Source: Algicella marina
GTDB lineage: Bacteria; Pseudomonadota; Alphaproteobacteria; Rhodobacterales; Rhodobacteraceae
DNA: 64,000 bases
Direction of reading: 5' to 3'
Assembly: GCF_009931615.1 (NCBI RefSeq)
Contig: NZ_CP046620.1
Location: forward strand, 1,379,501-1,443,500
Shown in pieces: positions 54,157 to 64,000 of the stretch. The notes under the pieces were generated by a model that was not told where the DNA came from, searched no databases, and was given only the letters and a program-made list of their open reading frames with translations. Position 1 is the stretch's first letter. Each line of letters begins with the position of its first letter. The position numbers were made by a program, and so were the translations under genes.

Positions 54157-55278
54157 ATGAAGCTCCACCCAGCCACCCGCGCCGCCCAGGCACTGCACCA
54201 CATCGACAACAAAACCGGCGGCGTCTCCCCGGCGCTGGAGCTGTCCTCCACCTTCGCCCGCGACGGCGATTACCAGCCGCGCCAATCCTACATTTACGGC
54301 CGTGACGGCGGATCCACCGTCAAGCTGCTCGAAGCCCTCGTCGCCGATTTGGATGAGGCCCCCGCCGCCCTCGCCTTCTCCTCCGGCATGGCCGCCATCA
54401 CCACGCTGTTCGAGATCCTGAAGGCCGGCGATCACCTCCTGCTCTCCCGCGTCATGTATCACGGCACGCTGAATTGGGCCCGCCACCTCGCCGAGAACCG
54501 CGGCGTCACCCTCGACCTCTTCGATCCCGCCCGCCCGGAGACCCTGGCCGAGGCCCTCACGCCCCAGACCCGCCTCGTCTGGCTCGAGACACCCGTGAAC
54601 CCGACATGGGACGTGCTGGACATCGCCACCGCGGCCGCCGCCTGCCGCAATGTCGGCGCACGGCTGGCGGTGGACAGCACCGCCGCGCCCCCCTGCACCA
54701 CCCAGCCCCTGACCCTCGGCGCCGATATCGTCTTTCACTCCGCCACCAAATACATGGGCGGCCACTCGGATCTTGTCGCCGGCACCCTCGCCTTCCGCGA
54801 GCCGGCACTGGCCGAGCGCCTTACCGGCCTCCGCTCCCTCCGCGGCACCATCATCGCCCCGTTTGACGCATGGCTCCTGATCCGGGGCCTGCGCACCCTG
54901 TTCCTCCGTTTTGAGCGCGCCAGCACCAACGCCCTCACCATCGCGAAACACTTCGATGGCCACCCGAAGGTCGCCAAGGTCCTCTACCCCGGCCTCCCCG
55001 CCCATCCCGGACATGAAGTTGCCAAGGCCCAGATGACCGGCGGCTTCGGCGGCATGCTCAGTCTCTTGATGGACAGCGAGGAGACCGCCGCGAGAGTTGT
55101 CCGCACCACCCGCCTCTGGCTCCCTGCCACCAGCCTCGGCGGCGTCGAGTCCCTCATCGAACACCGCAAACCCATCGAGGGCCCGCAAAGCGAGGTCGCC
55201 CCGGAATTGCTGAGGCTTTCAACGGGGATTGAGGATGTAGGTGATCTGATGGAGGATCTGGCTCAGGCGATTGGTTGA
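54157..55278 (+). CDS. Cys/Met-metabolism PLP enzyme (cystathionine beta-lyase/gamma-synthase type)
   Basis: 373 residues. PLP Lys is in HSATKYMGGHSD near residue 198; other family marks are YIYGRDGGSTVKLLE, AFSSGMAAITTLFE and ETPVNPTWDVLDI. The C-terminal SLGGVESLIEHR is typical of this superfamily. The lyase and synthase activities cannot be separated by eye, so no symbol is given. The ATG has AGAGGA upstream; the long upstream frame is antisense to the kinase gene. It is followed after 17 bp by the repeat-protein gene. MetA, for the preceding methionine step, is encoded at 12.4 kb. Confidence 0.9.
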   Translation: MKLHPATRAAQALHHIDNKTGGVSPALELSSTFARDGDYQPRQSYIYGRDGGSTVKLLEALVADLDEAPAALAFSSGMAAITTLFEILKAGDHLLLSRVMYHGTLNWARHLAENRGVTLDLFDPARPETLAEALTPQTRLVWLETPVNPTWDVLDIATAAAACRNVGARLAVDSTAAPPCTTQPLTLGADIVFHSATKYMGGHSDLVAGTLAFREPALAERLTGLRSLRGTIIAPFDAWLLIRGLRTLFLRFERASTNALTIAKHFDGHPKVAKVLYPGLPAHPGHEVAKAQMTGGFGGMLSLLMDSEETAARVVRTTRLWLPATSLGGVESLIEHRKPIEGPQSEVAPELLRLSTGIEDVGDLMEDLAQAIG

Positions 55279-55295
55279 GAGATTTGGATTCGATT

Positions 55296-56879
55296 ATGGA
55301 ATGGGATTTCAGCAGGGAGGGCGAAAGGGAACGGCTTGAGGAGTGGCTAACAGATCGGGACTGGGAGATAGGAACCACCCTCGCCGCCCGCTCCGCTTTA
55401 CGCGTTCTTCCCAACCTCAACGGCTTATGGCGCGCCGGCCTTGGCGAGAAACAGCCAAGCGACATTCTCTTGCCGATCTTTCGTGCTACGCTCACAAGCG
55501 CCGTTGCGAGCATATGGCCAACGGCGCTTGTGAATGACGCTGAACTTCGCTTGGCCGCCCTCGCCGCCGCCCTCTCCACCGACTCCGCCCTCTCCGCCCT
55601 CTCCGCCGCCCTCTCCGCCCGCGACTCCGCCCTCGCCGCCACCCTCTCCGCCCGCTCCGCCGCCCTCTCCGCCGACTCCACCCTCTCCGCCCGCTCCGCC
55701 GCCCTCTCCACCGACTCCGCCCTCTCCGCCCTCTCCGCCGCCCTCTCTGCCCTCTCCGCCGACTCCACCCTCTCTGCCCTCTCCGCCGCCCTCTCCGCCG
55801 ACTCCGCCGCTGGCGACGCAGCATTCAAACCTGCTGAGGTTATGAACAGACCACTCTGGCCAGACGGCGAGAACCACGCCGAACTTGCAGAGAACTGGCA
55901 AAGGCTCCGCAAAAACCTCACTTCAGGCGACGAGAACTGGTCCTTCTGGATCGACTGGTACGAGCGCCACCTGCACGGCAAACCTCCTCAAGACTGGCCA
56001 CTCCTTGGGAAGATCGCCCTGATCCCGGAAGAGGATTGGGAGAAAGGTGCGGGGCATGTGAACTTGATCATCGCGAGGCTCAGCAGCCCTTCTCGTGTCA
56101 AAACCCTCGCCAACAGTTTGCCCAATGCCGAAACGATCCAAAGAAATCCCGACACAGGACTATTTGAAGCCATTCCGGCGGAAATTGAGCAAAAAACGAG
56201 GTTTCGGAATGCCATAAACAAGGTTCGTGAAAGCCTTGATGATCTCGATGACTATCGCACGATCAACGAACCTCTGCCGCTGGATTTCTACACCAAGAAG
56301 CTTCGCAAGAAGATGGATCGTTATGCTGGGGAGGCACTCCCACTACACGATGCCTTCGAGGCAGCTTACCACGGCCTTTGTCAAACCTGTCCATCTTCCG
56401 AAACGCCATTCGGGCAAGCCGTTGCGGAACTGATTAACGATCTCCAAACAGGATTCAAGGACTTGCGCGACGACCCAGAGGTCGACAAAACCGTGCGAAG
56501 CAGAGTCCGTAGGAAGCCGCACCTTTCGTCCGTCGAGGCGGCTGACTCTCTTGCACCAGTGATTGAGAGCGTGGCTCAGGATAGTGATGCAAAGCTAAAG
56601 GAAACCTTAGGCGCCAACTTCGAACTTATCCGCCAACCATTAAGCGCAGAAGAAATCTCAGACGAACGTGTCTCCGAGGAACGCGCAAACGCGCTCTACG
56701 ACACGATAAGCAAATCCGCCAAAGTTCAGGACATCAGACATCGCGAAGAAACATCCCGATATCAAACGATCGTTGATGCCGCAGATGATGCGCGAAAATT
56801 AGGTCAAGGAGGAGACGTCCTGGCTAAGACATCGAACGCAATCTTGGACTTTGTGTCGACCTATTGGCCATTAGGATGA
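55296..56879 (+). CDS. Hypothetical protein with hyper-repetitive Leu-Ser-Ala tract
   Basis: About 527 residues from ATG 55296 (MEWDFSREGERERLEEWL); no good Shine-Dalgarno, and a TTG at 55275 overlaps the preceding gene. Residues about 1-85 are a conserved-looking helical head (TLAARSALRVLPNLNG). Residues about 86-172 are a low-complexity tract with thirteen LSA and two LST units (ALSADSTLSAR-type repeats), hydrophobic on one face. After it comes a soluble, charged part with FWIDWYERHLHGKPPQDW, LIPEEDWEKGAGHVN and a helical C terminus. No membrane segment, signal or known catalytic motif. G+C of the 3' half is clearly below that of its neighbours. It overlaps the P450 gene (ATGA). Confidence 0.75.
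   Translation: MEWDFSREGERERLEEWLTDRDWEIGTTLAARSALRVLPNLNGLWRAGLGEKQPSDILLPIFRATLTSAVASIWPTALVNDAELRLAALAAALSTDSALSALSAALSARDSALAATLSARSAALSADSTLSARSAALSTDSALSALSAALSALSADSTLSALSAALSADSAAGDAAFKPAEVMNRPLWPDGENHAELAENWQRLRKNLTSGDENWSFWIDWYERHLHGKPPQDWPLLGKIALIPEEDWEKGAGHVNLIIARLSSPSRVKTLANSLPNAETIQRNPDTGLFEAIPAEIEQKTRFRNAINKVRESLDDLDDYRTINEPLPLDFYTKKLRKKMDRYAGEALPLHDAFEAAYHGLCQTCPSSETPFGQAVAELINDLQTGFKDLRDDPEVDKTVRSRVRRKPHLSSVEAADSLAPVIESVAQDSDAKLKETLGANFELIRQPLSAEEISDERVSEERANALYDTISKSAKVQDIRHREETSRYQTIVDAADDARKLGQGGDVLAKTSNAILDFVSTYWPLG
55551..55812 (+). repeat. Degenerate tandem repeat of CTCTCCGCC-type units inside a gene
   Basis: About 260 bp built from 9- and 12-bp variants of CTCTCCGCC and GCCCTCTCCGCC, with interspersed GACTCC and CGCTCC. 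All units are multiples of three, so the frame is kept. The plus strand is very C-rich. All six frames are nearly free of stops here, which creates long spurious ORFs. Confidence 0.9.
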
Positions 56880-58057
56880 TCCCCACCTTCCACCAATCCC
56901 CCCGCGACCCGGCCTTCGTCCAGAACCCCTACCCCACCTATGCCCGGATGCGTAGCCTCGCCCCTCTCTTCCACTGGGCGGATTACGGCATGCCCGCCAC
57001 CGCCGCTTTCGACCTCATGGAAACCATTCTGAAGGATCGTCGCTTCGGCCGCGAGGTGCCCGAGGCGGAGCGTCGCGCACGGCCGCCGCATCTCGCCCCG
57101 TTCTACCGCATTGACGACAACTCCATGCTGGAGCGGGAGCCGCCTGCGCACACCCGCCTCCGCGGTCTCGTCCTGCGCGCCTTCACATCCCGCCGCATCG
57201 CCGGGCTGGCCCCGGAAATCCGCACTCTCGCCCATCACCTGATCGACAGGTTCGAAGGTCCGCACATCGACCTGCTGCCGACCTATGCCGAGCAACTGCC
57301 CGTCATCGTCATCGCCCGCCTGCTCGGCGTGCCGGAGACTTCGGCACCCGATCTGCTCAACTGGTCCCACGCCATGGTCGCCATGTACCAGTCCCGCCGC
57401 GACGCGCAGGTGGAGCGTGAGGCCCTGTCGGCAACCGCCGAGTTTTCCGCCTTCCTCGCCGATCACATCGCCGCCCGCCGCCGCGCCCCTCGCGACGATC
57501 TGATCTCGCATCTCATCGCCGCCCGCGACGCCGGCGACAGTCTCACCGAGGAGGAACTGGTTGCCACCTGCATCCTGTTGCTCAACGCCGGTCACGAGGC
57601 CACCGTCCACACCATCGGCAACGGTGCCCACTTTCTGCTGCGCACCGGCCGCCGCCCCGAAGACCCGGTTGCGATGACGGAAGAGGTGCTGGCCGCCGAC
57701 CCGCCGCTTCATGTCTTCCAGCGCATCGCGATGGAGACGGTGGAGATCGCCGGCCACCGCTTCGAACCGGGCGACCGCGTTGCCCTCGTTCTCGGCGCAT
57801 CAGGCGGCCACGCGGGCGAATTCCTGAGCGATCCTGTCGCAATACCGAAACCATACCAAACCCATACCGAATCCATACACCTGGCATTCGGGCTCGGTCG
57901 CCATTTCTGCCTCGGTGCGCCGCTGGCCCGGATGGAGGTCGCGATTGCCCTTCCGGTCCTGTTCGAACGCCACCCGAACCTCGCTCTGGCGAGCCACCCA
58001 ACCTATGCCGACCGCTACCATTTTCGCGCGCTAAAAGATCTGAGGGTAGCTCTCTAA
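56876..58057 (+). CDS. Cytochrome P450 with atypical K-helix
   Basis: 393 residues from ATG 56876, overlapping the preceding stop (ATGA); the TTG at 56864 is not favoured. I-helix: LLNAGHEATVHTIGNG near residue 240. Haem-binding loop: FGLGRHFCLGAPLAR with the thiolate Cys at residue 345. The K-helix ExxR motif, nearly invariant in P450s, reads E270-V-L-A273: Arg is replaced by Ala. The meander before the haem loop also lacks the usual NRDP..F..P-F-P-R pattern and holds an 11-residue stretch encoded by a triplicated repeat. A three-dimensional haem fold is still likely; activity is uncertain. No ferredoxin gene nearby. Confidence 0.9.
   Translation: MIPTFHQSPRDPAFVQNPYPTYARMRSLAPLFHWADYGMPATAAFDLMETILKDRRFGREVPEAERRARPPHLAPFYRIDDNSMLEREPPAHTRLRGLVLRAFTSRRIAGLAPEIRTLAHHLIDRFEGPHIDLLPTYAEQLPVIVIARLLGVPETSAPDLLNWSHAMVAMYQSRRDAQVEREALSATAEFSAFLADHIAARRRAPRDDLISHLIAARDAGDSLTEEELVATCILLLNAGHEATVHTIGNGAHFLLRTGRRPEDPVAMTEEVLAADPPLHVFQRIAMETVEIAGHRFEPGDRVALVLGASGGHAGEFLSDPVAIPKPYQTHTESIHLAFGLGRHFCLGAPLARMEVAIALPVLFERHPNLALASHPTYADRYHFRALKDLRVAL
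57845..57877 (+). repeat. Three tandem 11-bp repeats within the P450 gene
   Basis: CCGAAACCATA, CCAAACCCATA and CCGAATCCATA follow one another exactly. Together they make 33 bp and so keep the reading frame, encoding an 11-residue stretch (PKPYQTHTESI) about 20 residues before the haem Cys. Confidence 0.85.
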
Positions 58058-58078
58058 GCTCTTGAGGTAAAATCTTTT

Positions 58079-59248
58079 TTATTGGGAAGCCCGAGGCAGC
58101 GCTTCCTCCGCAAGCCGGGCGTAAAGCGAAGCCCCATAAGGCGACGCCTCGTCGTTGAAATCATATTCCGGATGGTGCAGCCCGGCGGTGTCGCCCTGGC
58201 CAAGAAACAGATAGGCGCCCGGAACCGCTTGTAACATATAGGAAAAATCCTCCGCCCCCATCTGAGGAGGCCGGGCCGTATCGACATTCCCCTCACCCAC
58301 CAACCGCTCCGCCACCGCCGCCGCAAAGGCCGCCTCGGCCGGGTCATTGTCCGTCACCGGATAGCCGAACCGATAATCCACCTCCGCCTCCCCGCCGTGG
58401 GCGGCGGCGATACCTTCGGCCAATTCCTTGATCTTCTTAGATATTTCCTGCCGGGTCGACTCTTTCAATGTCCGCACCGTACCGGAAAGCGTCGCCTCTT
58501 CGGCAATGACATTGTGCGCAGTGCCGCCAATGAACTTGGTTATGGAAACCACCGCAGTATCCAGTGGCCCGACATTGCGCGACACGATGCTCTGCATTGC
58601 CTGCCCGACGCTCATGCCGATGACAATCGGATCAACCGACTTCTCCGGATAGGCAGCATGGGCTCCGAACCCTTTGATCTTTATATCGAATTGGTCAGCA
58701 GCCGCCATAGTCGGCCCCGGCGTCACCTCGATCCTGCCCACGTCCAGTCCGGGCCAGTTGTGCATCCCAAAAACCCGAGTGATGCCGAACCGTTGCATCA
58801 AACCGTCCTCGACCATCTCCCTGCCACCGCCGCCGCCTTCTTCCGCTGGCTGGAAGATCAGTGCAACCGTTCCAGAAAAGTTCCTTGTTTCAGCAAGATA
58901 GCGCGCCGCGCCCAACAGCATCGTCGTGTGGCCATCATGGCCGCACGCGTGCATCCGTCCATCGTGCTTGGATTTCCATGGCAAATCCCGCACTTCCTGA
59001 ATCGGCAAGGCATCCATGTCGGCCCGCAGCCCGACGACCGGCCCATCACCCTGCCCGCGGATCAGCCCGACAACACCTGTACGACCCAATCCGGTCACAA
59101 CCTCATCGACACCGAATTCCCCAAGCTTCTCAACAACAAAAGCTGACGTTTCATGTGTCTCGAACAGGATTTCAGGATTGGCATGAAGATGCCGGCGCCA
59201 CGCCTTCATGTCATCGGAAAACTCGGCGATACGGTTGATTACGGGCAT
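58079..59248 (-). CDS. M20-family amidohydrolase/peptidase (hippurate hydrolase-like)
   Basis: 389 residues from ATG 59248, with AGGAG eight bases upstream; the GTG at 59257 is too close to it. Metal site: GLRADMDALPIQE, MHACGHDGHTTMLLGAA and FQPAEEGGGGGREMVEDG with the catalytic Glu pair; the dimerisation insert begins at GPTMAAADQFDIKIKG. Members cleave N-acyl amino acids, hippurate or IAA conjugates, and the substrate is unknown. It is convergent with the P450 gene and diverges from mazG. Confidence 0.92.
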   Translation of the reverse strand: MPVINRIAEFSDDMKAWRRHLHANPEILFETHETSAFVVEKLGEFGVDEVVTGLGRTGVVGLIRGQGDGPVVGLRADMDALPIQEVRDLPWKSKHDGRMHACGHDGHTTMLLGAARYLAETRNFSGTVALIFQPAEEGGGGGREMVEDGLMQRFGITRVFGMHNWPGLDVGRIEVTPGPTMAAADQFDIKIKGFGAHAAYPEKSVDPIVIGMSVGQAMQSIVSRNVGPLDTAVVSITKFIGGTAHNVIAEEATLSGTVRTLKESTRQEISKKIKELAEGIAAAHGGEAEVDYRFGYPVTDNDPAEAAFAAAVAERLVGEGNVDTARPPQMGAEDFSYMLQAVPGAYLFLGQGDTAGLHHPEYDFNDEASPYGASLYARLAEEALPRASQ

Positions 59249-59345
59249 GGGCTTCACTCCTGTCTTACCCGCTTACAACACAGCATGGCTACACTCACTG
59301 CAATATCAAATTGCAACGCGAACCGCCGACGCTATGGTCACGGGC

Positions 59346-60179
59346 ATGAACAGCGAGAATTCCGATAGACTTGTCCACTCACCCGGCGGCGGCTTGCCAC
59401 GCCTTTTGGAGATAATGCGACGACTGCGCGATCCTGAAACGGGCTGCCCATGGGATGTGGAGCAGACCTACGCGAGCATTGCACCATATACCATCGAAGA
59501 AGCGTACGAAGTCGCCGATGCCATAGAACGCGGCGACATGTCGGAACTGCGCGATGAACTCGGCGACCTCTTGCTCCAGGTTGTCTACTACGCACAAATG
59601 GCCGACGAGGAGAGCAGGTTCGATTTCCATGATATTGCCGAAGGAATTGCCGAGAAGATGCTCAACCGTCATCCTCATGTTTTCGGCGACGAGGGTAACG
59701 GCAAGTCATCGGAACAGCAGACCCGTGATTGGGAGAGGATCAAGGCGGCGGAGCGGCTTGAGAAGAACGTGAAAGGAACACTGGCCGGAGTCGCTATTGG
59801 CCTGCCGGCCCTGACCCGCGCCGTCAAACTGCAAAAACGCGCAGCAAGGGTCGGCTTCGACTGGCCAACGACAGACCAAGTGCTGGACAAAATCACCGAG
59901 GAATGCCGCGAGGTTGTCGAGGCTCGGGAAGCTCTTGGACCGGATGAACTCGAGGAAGAAATCGGCGATCTTCTCTTCGTGATGGCCAATTTTGCACGTC
60001 ATTTGCGCGTAGACCCAGAGAAGGCTCTTCGGCGCGCAAATGCCAAGTTCACAGGCCGCTTCGAAGCGATAGAGAAGAAATTGGCGCACTACGGCAGAAA
60101 GCCCGCACAATCCAGCCTTGAGGAAATGGATGCGCTCTGGAACATCATCAAGGCAGAGGAAAAGGCGGCTCAAAGGTAG
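59346..60179 (+). CDS. mazG: Nucleoside triphosphate pyrophosphohydrolase
   Basis: 277 residues with two MazG domains. The first (about residues 25-110) has CPWDVEQTYASIAPYTIEEAYEV and the metal-binding DELGDLLLQVVYYA (shown in parts). The second (about 165-245) has TEECREVVEAREAL and EEIGDLLFVMANFARH. It hydrolyses NTPs, including damaged ones, to NMP and pyrophosphate. Start is uncertain: ATG 59346 is chosen, ATG 59334 is the alternative, neither with a strong Shine-Dalgarno. Its upstream region is shared with the divergent amidohydrolase gene. Confidence 0.93.
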   Translation: MNSENSDRLVHSPGGGLPRLLEIMRRLRDPETGCPWDVEQTYASIAPYTIEEAYEVADAIERGDMSELRDELGDLLLQVVYYAQMADEESRFDFHDIAEGIAEKMLNRHPHVFGDEGNGKSSEQQTRDWERIKAAERLEKNVKGTLAGVAIGLPALTRAVKLQKRAARVGFDWPTTDQVLDKITEECREVVEAREALGPDELEEEIGDLLFVMANFARHLRVDPEKALRRANAKFTGRFEAIEKKLAHYGRKPAQSSLEEMDALWNIIKAEEKAAQR

Positions 60180-60204
60180 CTGGCGACCCATCTGCTGCAG
60201 ATGA

Positions 60205-61572
<1,368 letters not shown>

Positions 61573-61969
61573 TCGGTGCCGCTCACTGCTGACGAGATCA
61601 TCTCTGGATCTGATGTTCAGCACGCCCCGAAGGAGTTGGTTTCGACAAACATGGATTGCGGTTTCGGAAGACGGCGGACGCCCCTCTGAAACCGCGATCT
61701 ACTTTCTAATTGGCGGGCGAGTGATCCCGCTGACAAGCTGCAGAGCCTGTTGCCGTGGCGAGTGCCCCAGACTACACGCTCGTCGGCTGCACCCCTTCTT
61801 CTGTCCTTCAATTGCCGGGGTGTCAAATGGCCGTGCCGGGTTGGCAACCGGATACAGTGATTAAAGGTGCTGTTGCCCGCCCACGGTTCCGCGTATCATC
61901 AAGATTGAGGCTATGCGGTTGACCAACTGTGCGGAGTTGTACAGGCTTACCGCAGGCAGACGAGGTAGC
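61573..61969. other. 397-bp gap without a supported gene
   Basis: An 83-codon frame at 61613-61864 exists but its sequence is Arg/Cys-rich with poor coding character and no Shine-Dalgarno, so it is not called. No terminator, RNA gene or repeat is seen. The last part presumably holds the promoter of the secreted-protein gene. Confidence 0.5.
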
Positions 61970-62419
61970 ATGAACGCACTCAATTCAATTCGTTCCATTG
62001 TCTTTGCCGGATTGATTGCGATGGCAAGCGTCATCGCCGCGGGCCCGGCCATGGCAACCGACTCCCAAGACGGGCTCGTGGACATACCGCCCGAAGAATG
62101 GTTCGACATGGTGCGCGGAAGAACGGTCGTGTATCGCATTGGCTTGTCCGTCTGGGCTTTCGAGACTTACCCCAACACCGGCAATTACGTCACCATCCGG
62201 CTAGCGGACGGCGAGTGCATGGAGGGTCGTTGGGAGCATATCAACGATACATTCTGCTTCGCTTGGGAGAACCGGGAATATTCCTGTTTTCGCCACGCTC
62301 GCAACGGCGACAAAATCCTTATTATTCCCACGGTCGATGGTGAACCATCCGGAACCGTACAAACCGTGAGCGCCATTACCGATGCTCCTGTGCCCTGCGG
62401 ACCAGAGTTGACGAGCTGA
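61970..62419 (+). CDS. Secreted hypothetical protein
   Basis: 149 residues from ATG 61970 (GAGG five bases upstream). Signal peptide [20 protein letters not shown], cleavage near residue 29. The mature part of 120 residues has four Cys (GECMEG, TFCFAW, YSCFRH and PCGPEL) that could form two disulfides, and Trp/Tyr-rich beta-like stretches ([18 protein letters not shown]). I do not recognise the family. The DUF255 gene begins 2 bp after its stop, so the two are probably coupled. Confidence 0.7.
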   Translation: MNALNSIRSIVFAGLIAMASVIAAGPAMATDSQDGLVDIPPEEWFDMVRGRTVVYRIGLSVWAFETYPNTGNYVTIRLADGECMEGRWEHINDTFCFAWENREYSCFRHARNGDKILIIPTVDGEPSGTVQTVSAITDAPVPCGPELTS

Positions 62420-62421
62420 GG

Positions 62422-64000
62422 ATGAACCAGCCGCCAGGGATGGAGCGTTCGTCTGCCGAACAGGGTGCGCTGGAAGCTGCTTTCGATGCGATGCCTGATG
62501 GCTATCAACCTCGCACCCACCTGTGGATGAACGACCGACCAGCCTACATCAACCGGCTGATCCACGAGGGTTCGCCCTACTTGCTGCAGCACGCACACAA
62601 CCCTGTTGACTGGTGGCCGTGGGGAGAAGCGGCCATGCAGGAGGCCCAGGCAAAGGACAAGCCGATCTTCTTGTCTGCCGGTTATGCGACTTGCCACTGG
62701 TGTCACGTCATGGAGGAAGAAAGCTTCGACAATCCGCAGGTGGCCGCGGCGTTGAACCGCGACTTCATCCCTGTGAAACTGGACAGGGAGCAACGACCAG
62801 ACATTGATCAGGTCTATATTCTCGCGACGACTCTACAACATCGGCATGCCGGTTGGCCGAACTCGGTCTGGCTCTTTCCCGACGGTCGCCCCTTTCATAC
62901 GGGTACCTACTTTCAGCGCCCCCGTTTTCTCCAGCTTCTTGAGGCCATTTCTCAGGCTTGGCAGGGTGACGGTAGAGCAGAACTCGACAAGTTCGCAACT
63001 AATCTGGCTGATGGAATTCAACGGCTCAGTGCCAGAGCTGAACCACCCAAGGAACTGAGTTTGGCACCGGAAGCCGCCAATCTGCACCTGTCAGACATGT
63101 TCAATGAACAGAACGGCGGCTTTGGCAATGCAACTCAGTTCCCGCACGAAGGGTACCTCCTTTTCCTGATGGATCACTGGCGGCGAAGCGGCGATGACCA
63201 TGCACTGGATATGGCGCTTAAATCGCTCGACGAGATGCAGGCCGGCGGGTTGCATGATCAAGTCGGCGGCGGATTTCACCGTTACACGGTGGACGTAAAC
63301 TGGCGTACACCTCATTTCGAAAAGATGCTCTACAATCAGGCGCTGATGTTGCAGTGTCTGACCGAAGCTTGGCACATCACCGGGGAAAAGACCTACGCCC
63401 GCAGTGCCGAACGCCTGGTTGCCTACCTGCTGAGAGACATGGTGGACACTGACGGTGCCTTCTTCACCGCAGAGGATGCCGACAGCCTGGACGAGGCAGG
63501 TAAACTCGAGGAAGGCGCATTCTATTGTTGGACACCCGAAGGTGTCAGATCCGTTCTAGGTAACGAAGCCGATTTCGCCATATCTACTCTAGGCATTGAT
63601 GCGCCGCCAACACTCGAGGCTGGAGCCGTTCCGCACCTGCAGCCCGGCATGCCCACAGATTTCGACCGGCTGGACCCATTGCTGGAGCGCCTGCGTGCTG
63701 CCCGGGAAACACGACCGCGACCGTTAAGGGATGACAAGATCATCGCCGGATGGAACGGCCTGATGATCCGCGCTCTTGCCGATGCCGCGAATGTCTTTGG
63801 CCGCGACGATTGGCTCGACACTGCTGGCAGAGCTATGGAAGCGGTTTTGCATCGCCTCTTCGATGGACGGACACTGGCACGTCTTCATGCACGAGGGCTT
63901 GCGCGTGAAGATGGGAACCTTTCCGACTACGCATGGCTGACGCAAGGTGCGCTAGCTTTGGTACTGGCGGGGCGTGACAGTTTTCTCTCCACTGCGCAAC
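62422..64000 (+). CDS. DUF255 thioredoxin-fold protein (YyaL/spermatogenesis-associated type), 3' end outside window
   Basis: Open frame from ATG 62422 to the window edge, 526 residues seen; full-length relatives are roughly 600-680. The N-terminal thioredoxin-like domain holds [18 protein letters not shown] and [16 protein letters not shown], a CxxC motif of the CHWC type near residue 93. The following alpha/alpha-toroid-like part includes [13 protein letters not shown] and [14 protein letters not shown]. The family is widespread with unclear function, perhaps linking a thioredoxin fold with a sugar-epimerase-like domain. The frame was checked by translating to the last bases of the window. 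Confidence 0.9.
   Translation, partial: MNQPPGMERSSAEQGALEAAFDAMPDGYQPRTHLWMNDRPAYINRLIHEGSPYLLQHAHNPVDWWPWGEAAMQEAQAKDKPIFLSAGYATCHWCHVMEEESFDNPQVAAALNRDFIPVKLDREQRPDIDQVYILATTLQHRHAGWPNSVWLFPDGRPFHTGTYFQRPRFLQLLEAISQAWQGDGRAELDKFATNLADGIQRLSARAEPPKELSLAPEAANLHLSDMFNEQNGGFGNATQFPHEGYLLFLMDHWRRSGDDHALDMALKSLDEMQAGGLHDQVGGGFHRYTVDVNWRTPHFEKMLYNQALMLQCLTEAWHITGEKTYARSAERLVAYLLRDMVDTDGAFFTAEDADSLDEAGKLEEGAFYCWTPEGVRSVLGNEADFAISTLGIDAPPTLEAGAVPHLQPGMPTDFDRLDPLLERLRAARETRPRPLRDDKIIAGWNGLMIRALADAANVFGRDDWLDTAGRAMEAVLHRLFDGRTLARLHARGLAREDGNLSDYAWLTQGALALVLAGRDSFLSTAQ

Noticed and set aside
55551-55812. Possible CRISPR array
   Set aside because: Units are 9-12 bp without unique spacers and lie inside a coding frame.
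55425-55901. Long Pro/Ser-rich (plus) and Gly/Glu-rich (minus) ORFs over the repeat tract
   Set aside because: They are other-frame readings of the same stop-free DNA repeat; no Shine-Dalgarno and no sequence complexity outside the tract.
61613-61864. 83-codon ORF after eno
   Set aside because: Arg/Cys-rich, no ribosome site, no recognisable domain.

Overview
The window looks like chromosomal DNA of a marine alphaproteobacterium of the Rhodobacterales (roseobacter-type Rhodobacteraceae). This is inferred from gene content seen directly: two complete TRAP transporter operons, a B12-dependent ribonucleotide reductase, the DUF6456/DUF6477 pair, DUF2852, an Asp/Glu leucyltransferase, an MttB-family methyltransferase without an in-frame amber codon, generally high G+C and dense short-gap gene packing. 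No tRNA, rRNA, CRISPR array, insertion sequence or phage module was seen.

Layout. 1-16.9 kb is mostly housekeeping: a LysR regulator, an IscA/HesB iron-sulfur protein, tpiA, the DUF6456/DUF6477 pair, an MttB-like methyltransferase, guaA, a metallopeptidase relative that has lost its catalytic Glu, an EamA transporter, ppa, a FadL-like porin, a P-loop protein, metA, a lipoprotein hydrolase, PPK2, a TetR regulator and an M42 peptidase. 17-21 kb holds a flavin oxidoreductase, DUF2852, an RDD protein, bpt and a secreted protein cut by an in-frame amber codon. 21-27.7 kb is a TakP-like TRAP operon (binding protein, small and large permeases) divergent from a Cache-domain histidine kinase and a NarL-type regulator. 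27.7-32 kb is the acetolactate synthase locus: a short leader peptide with Val-Val-Leu-Ile codons, an attenuator hairpin, ilvI, then a sulfotransferase-like gene and an opposing Cys-rich gene before ilvN. A 49-residue lipoprotein gene and nrdJ follow.

36.7-42.7 kb is catabolic: an orphan Rieske oxygenase, then a minus-strand operon for a split UxaA/SuyAB-type lyase, an Ldh-family dehydrogenase and an aldose epimerase, facing a GntR regulator across a palindromic operator. 42.7-46.9 kb has a DUF192 protein, a double cold-shock protein, pdxH, fabI, gpt and a cupin. 47-54.1 kb is a DctPQM-type C4-dicarboxylate TRAP operon with two binding-protein genes, preceded by a DctB-like kinase and a DctD-like regulator that lacks the AAA+ domain; a perfect 18-bp palindrome lies upstream of dctP. 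54.1-58.1 kb is the oddest part: a Cys/Met-metabolism PLP enzyme, a protein with a hyper-repetitive Leu-Ser-Ala tract, and, translationally coupled to it, a cytochrome P450 missing the K-helix ExxR arginine and carrying a triplicated 11-bp repeat next to its haem loop. 58-64 kb returns to an M20 amidohydrolase, mazG, eno, a secreted protein and a DUF255 thioredoxin-fold protein running off the end.

Three loci pair a transporter or catabolic operon with an adjacent regulator and a visible operator candidate (25.5, 41.9 and 51.7 kb). All functions were assigned by reading motifs; no database search was run.
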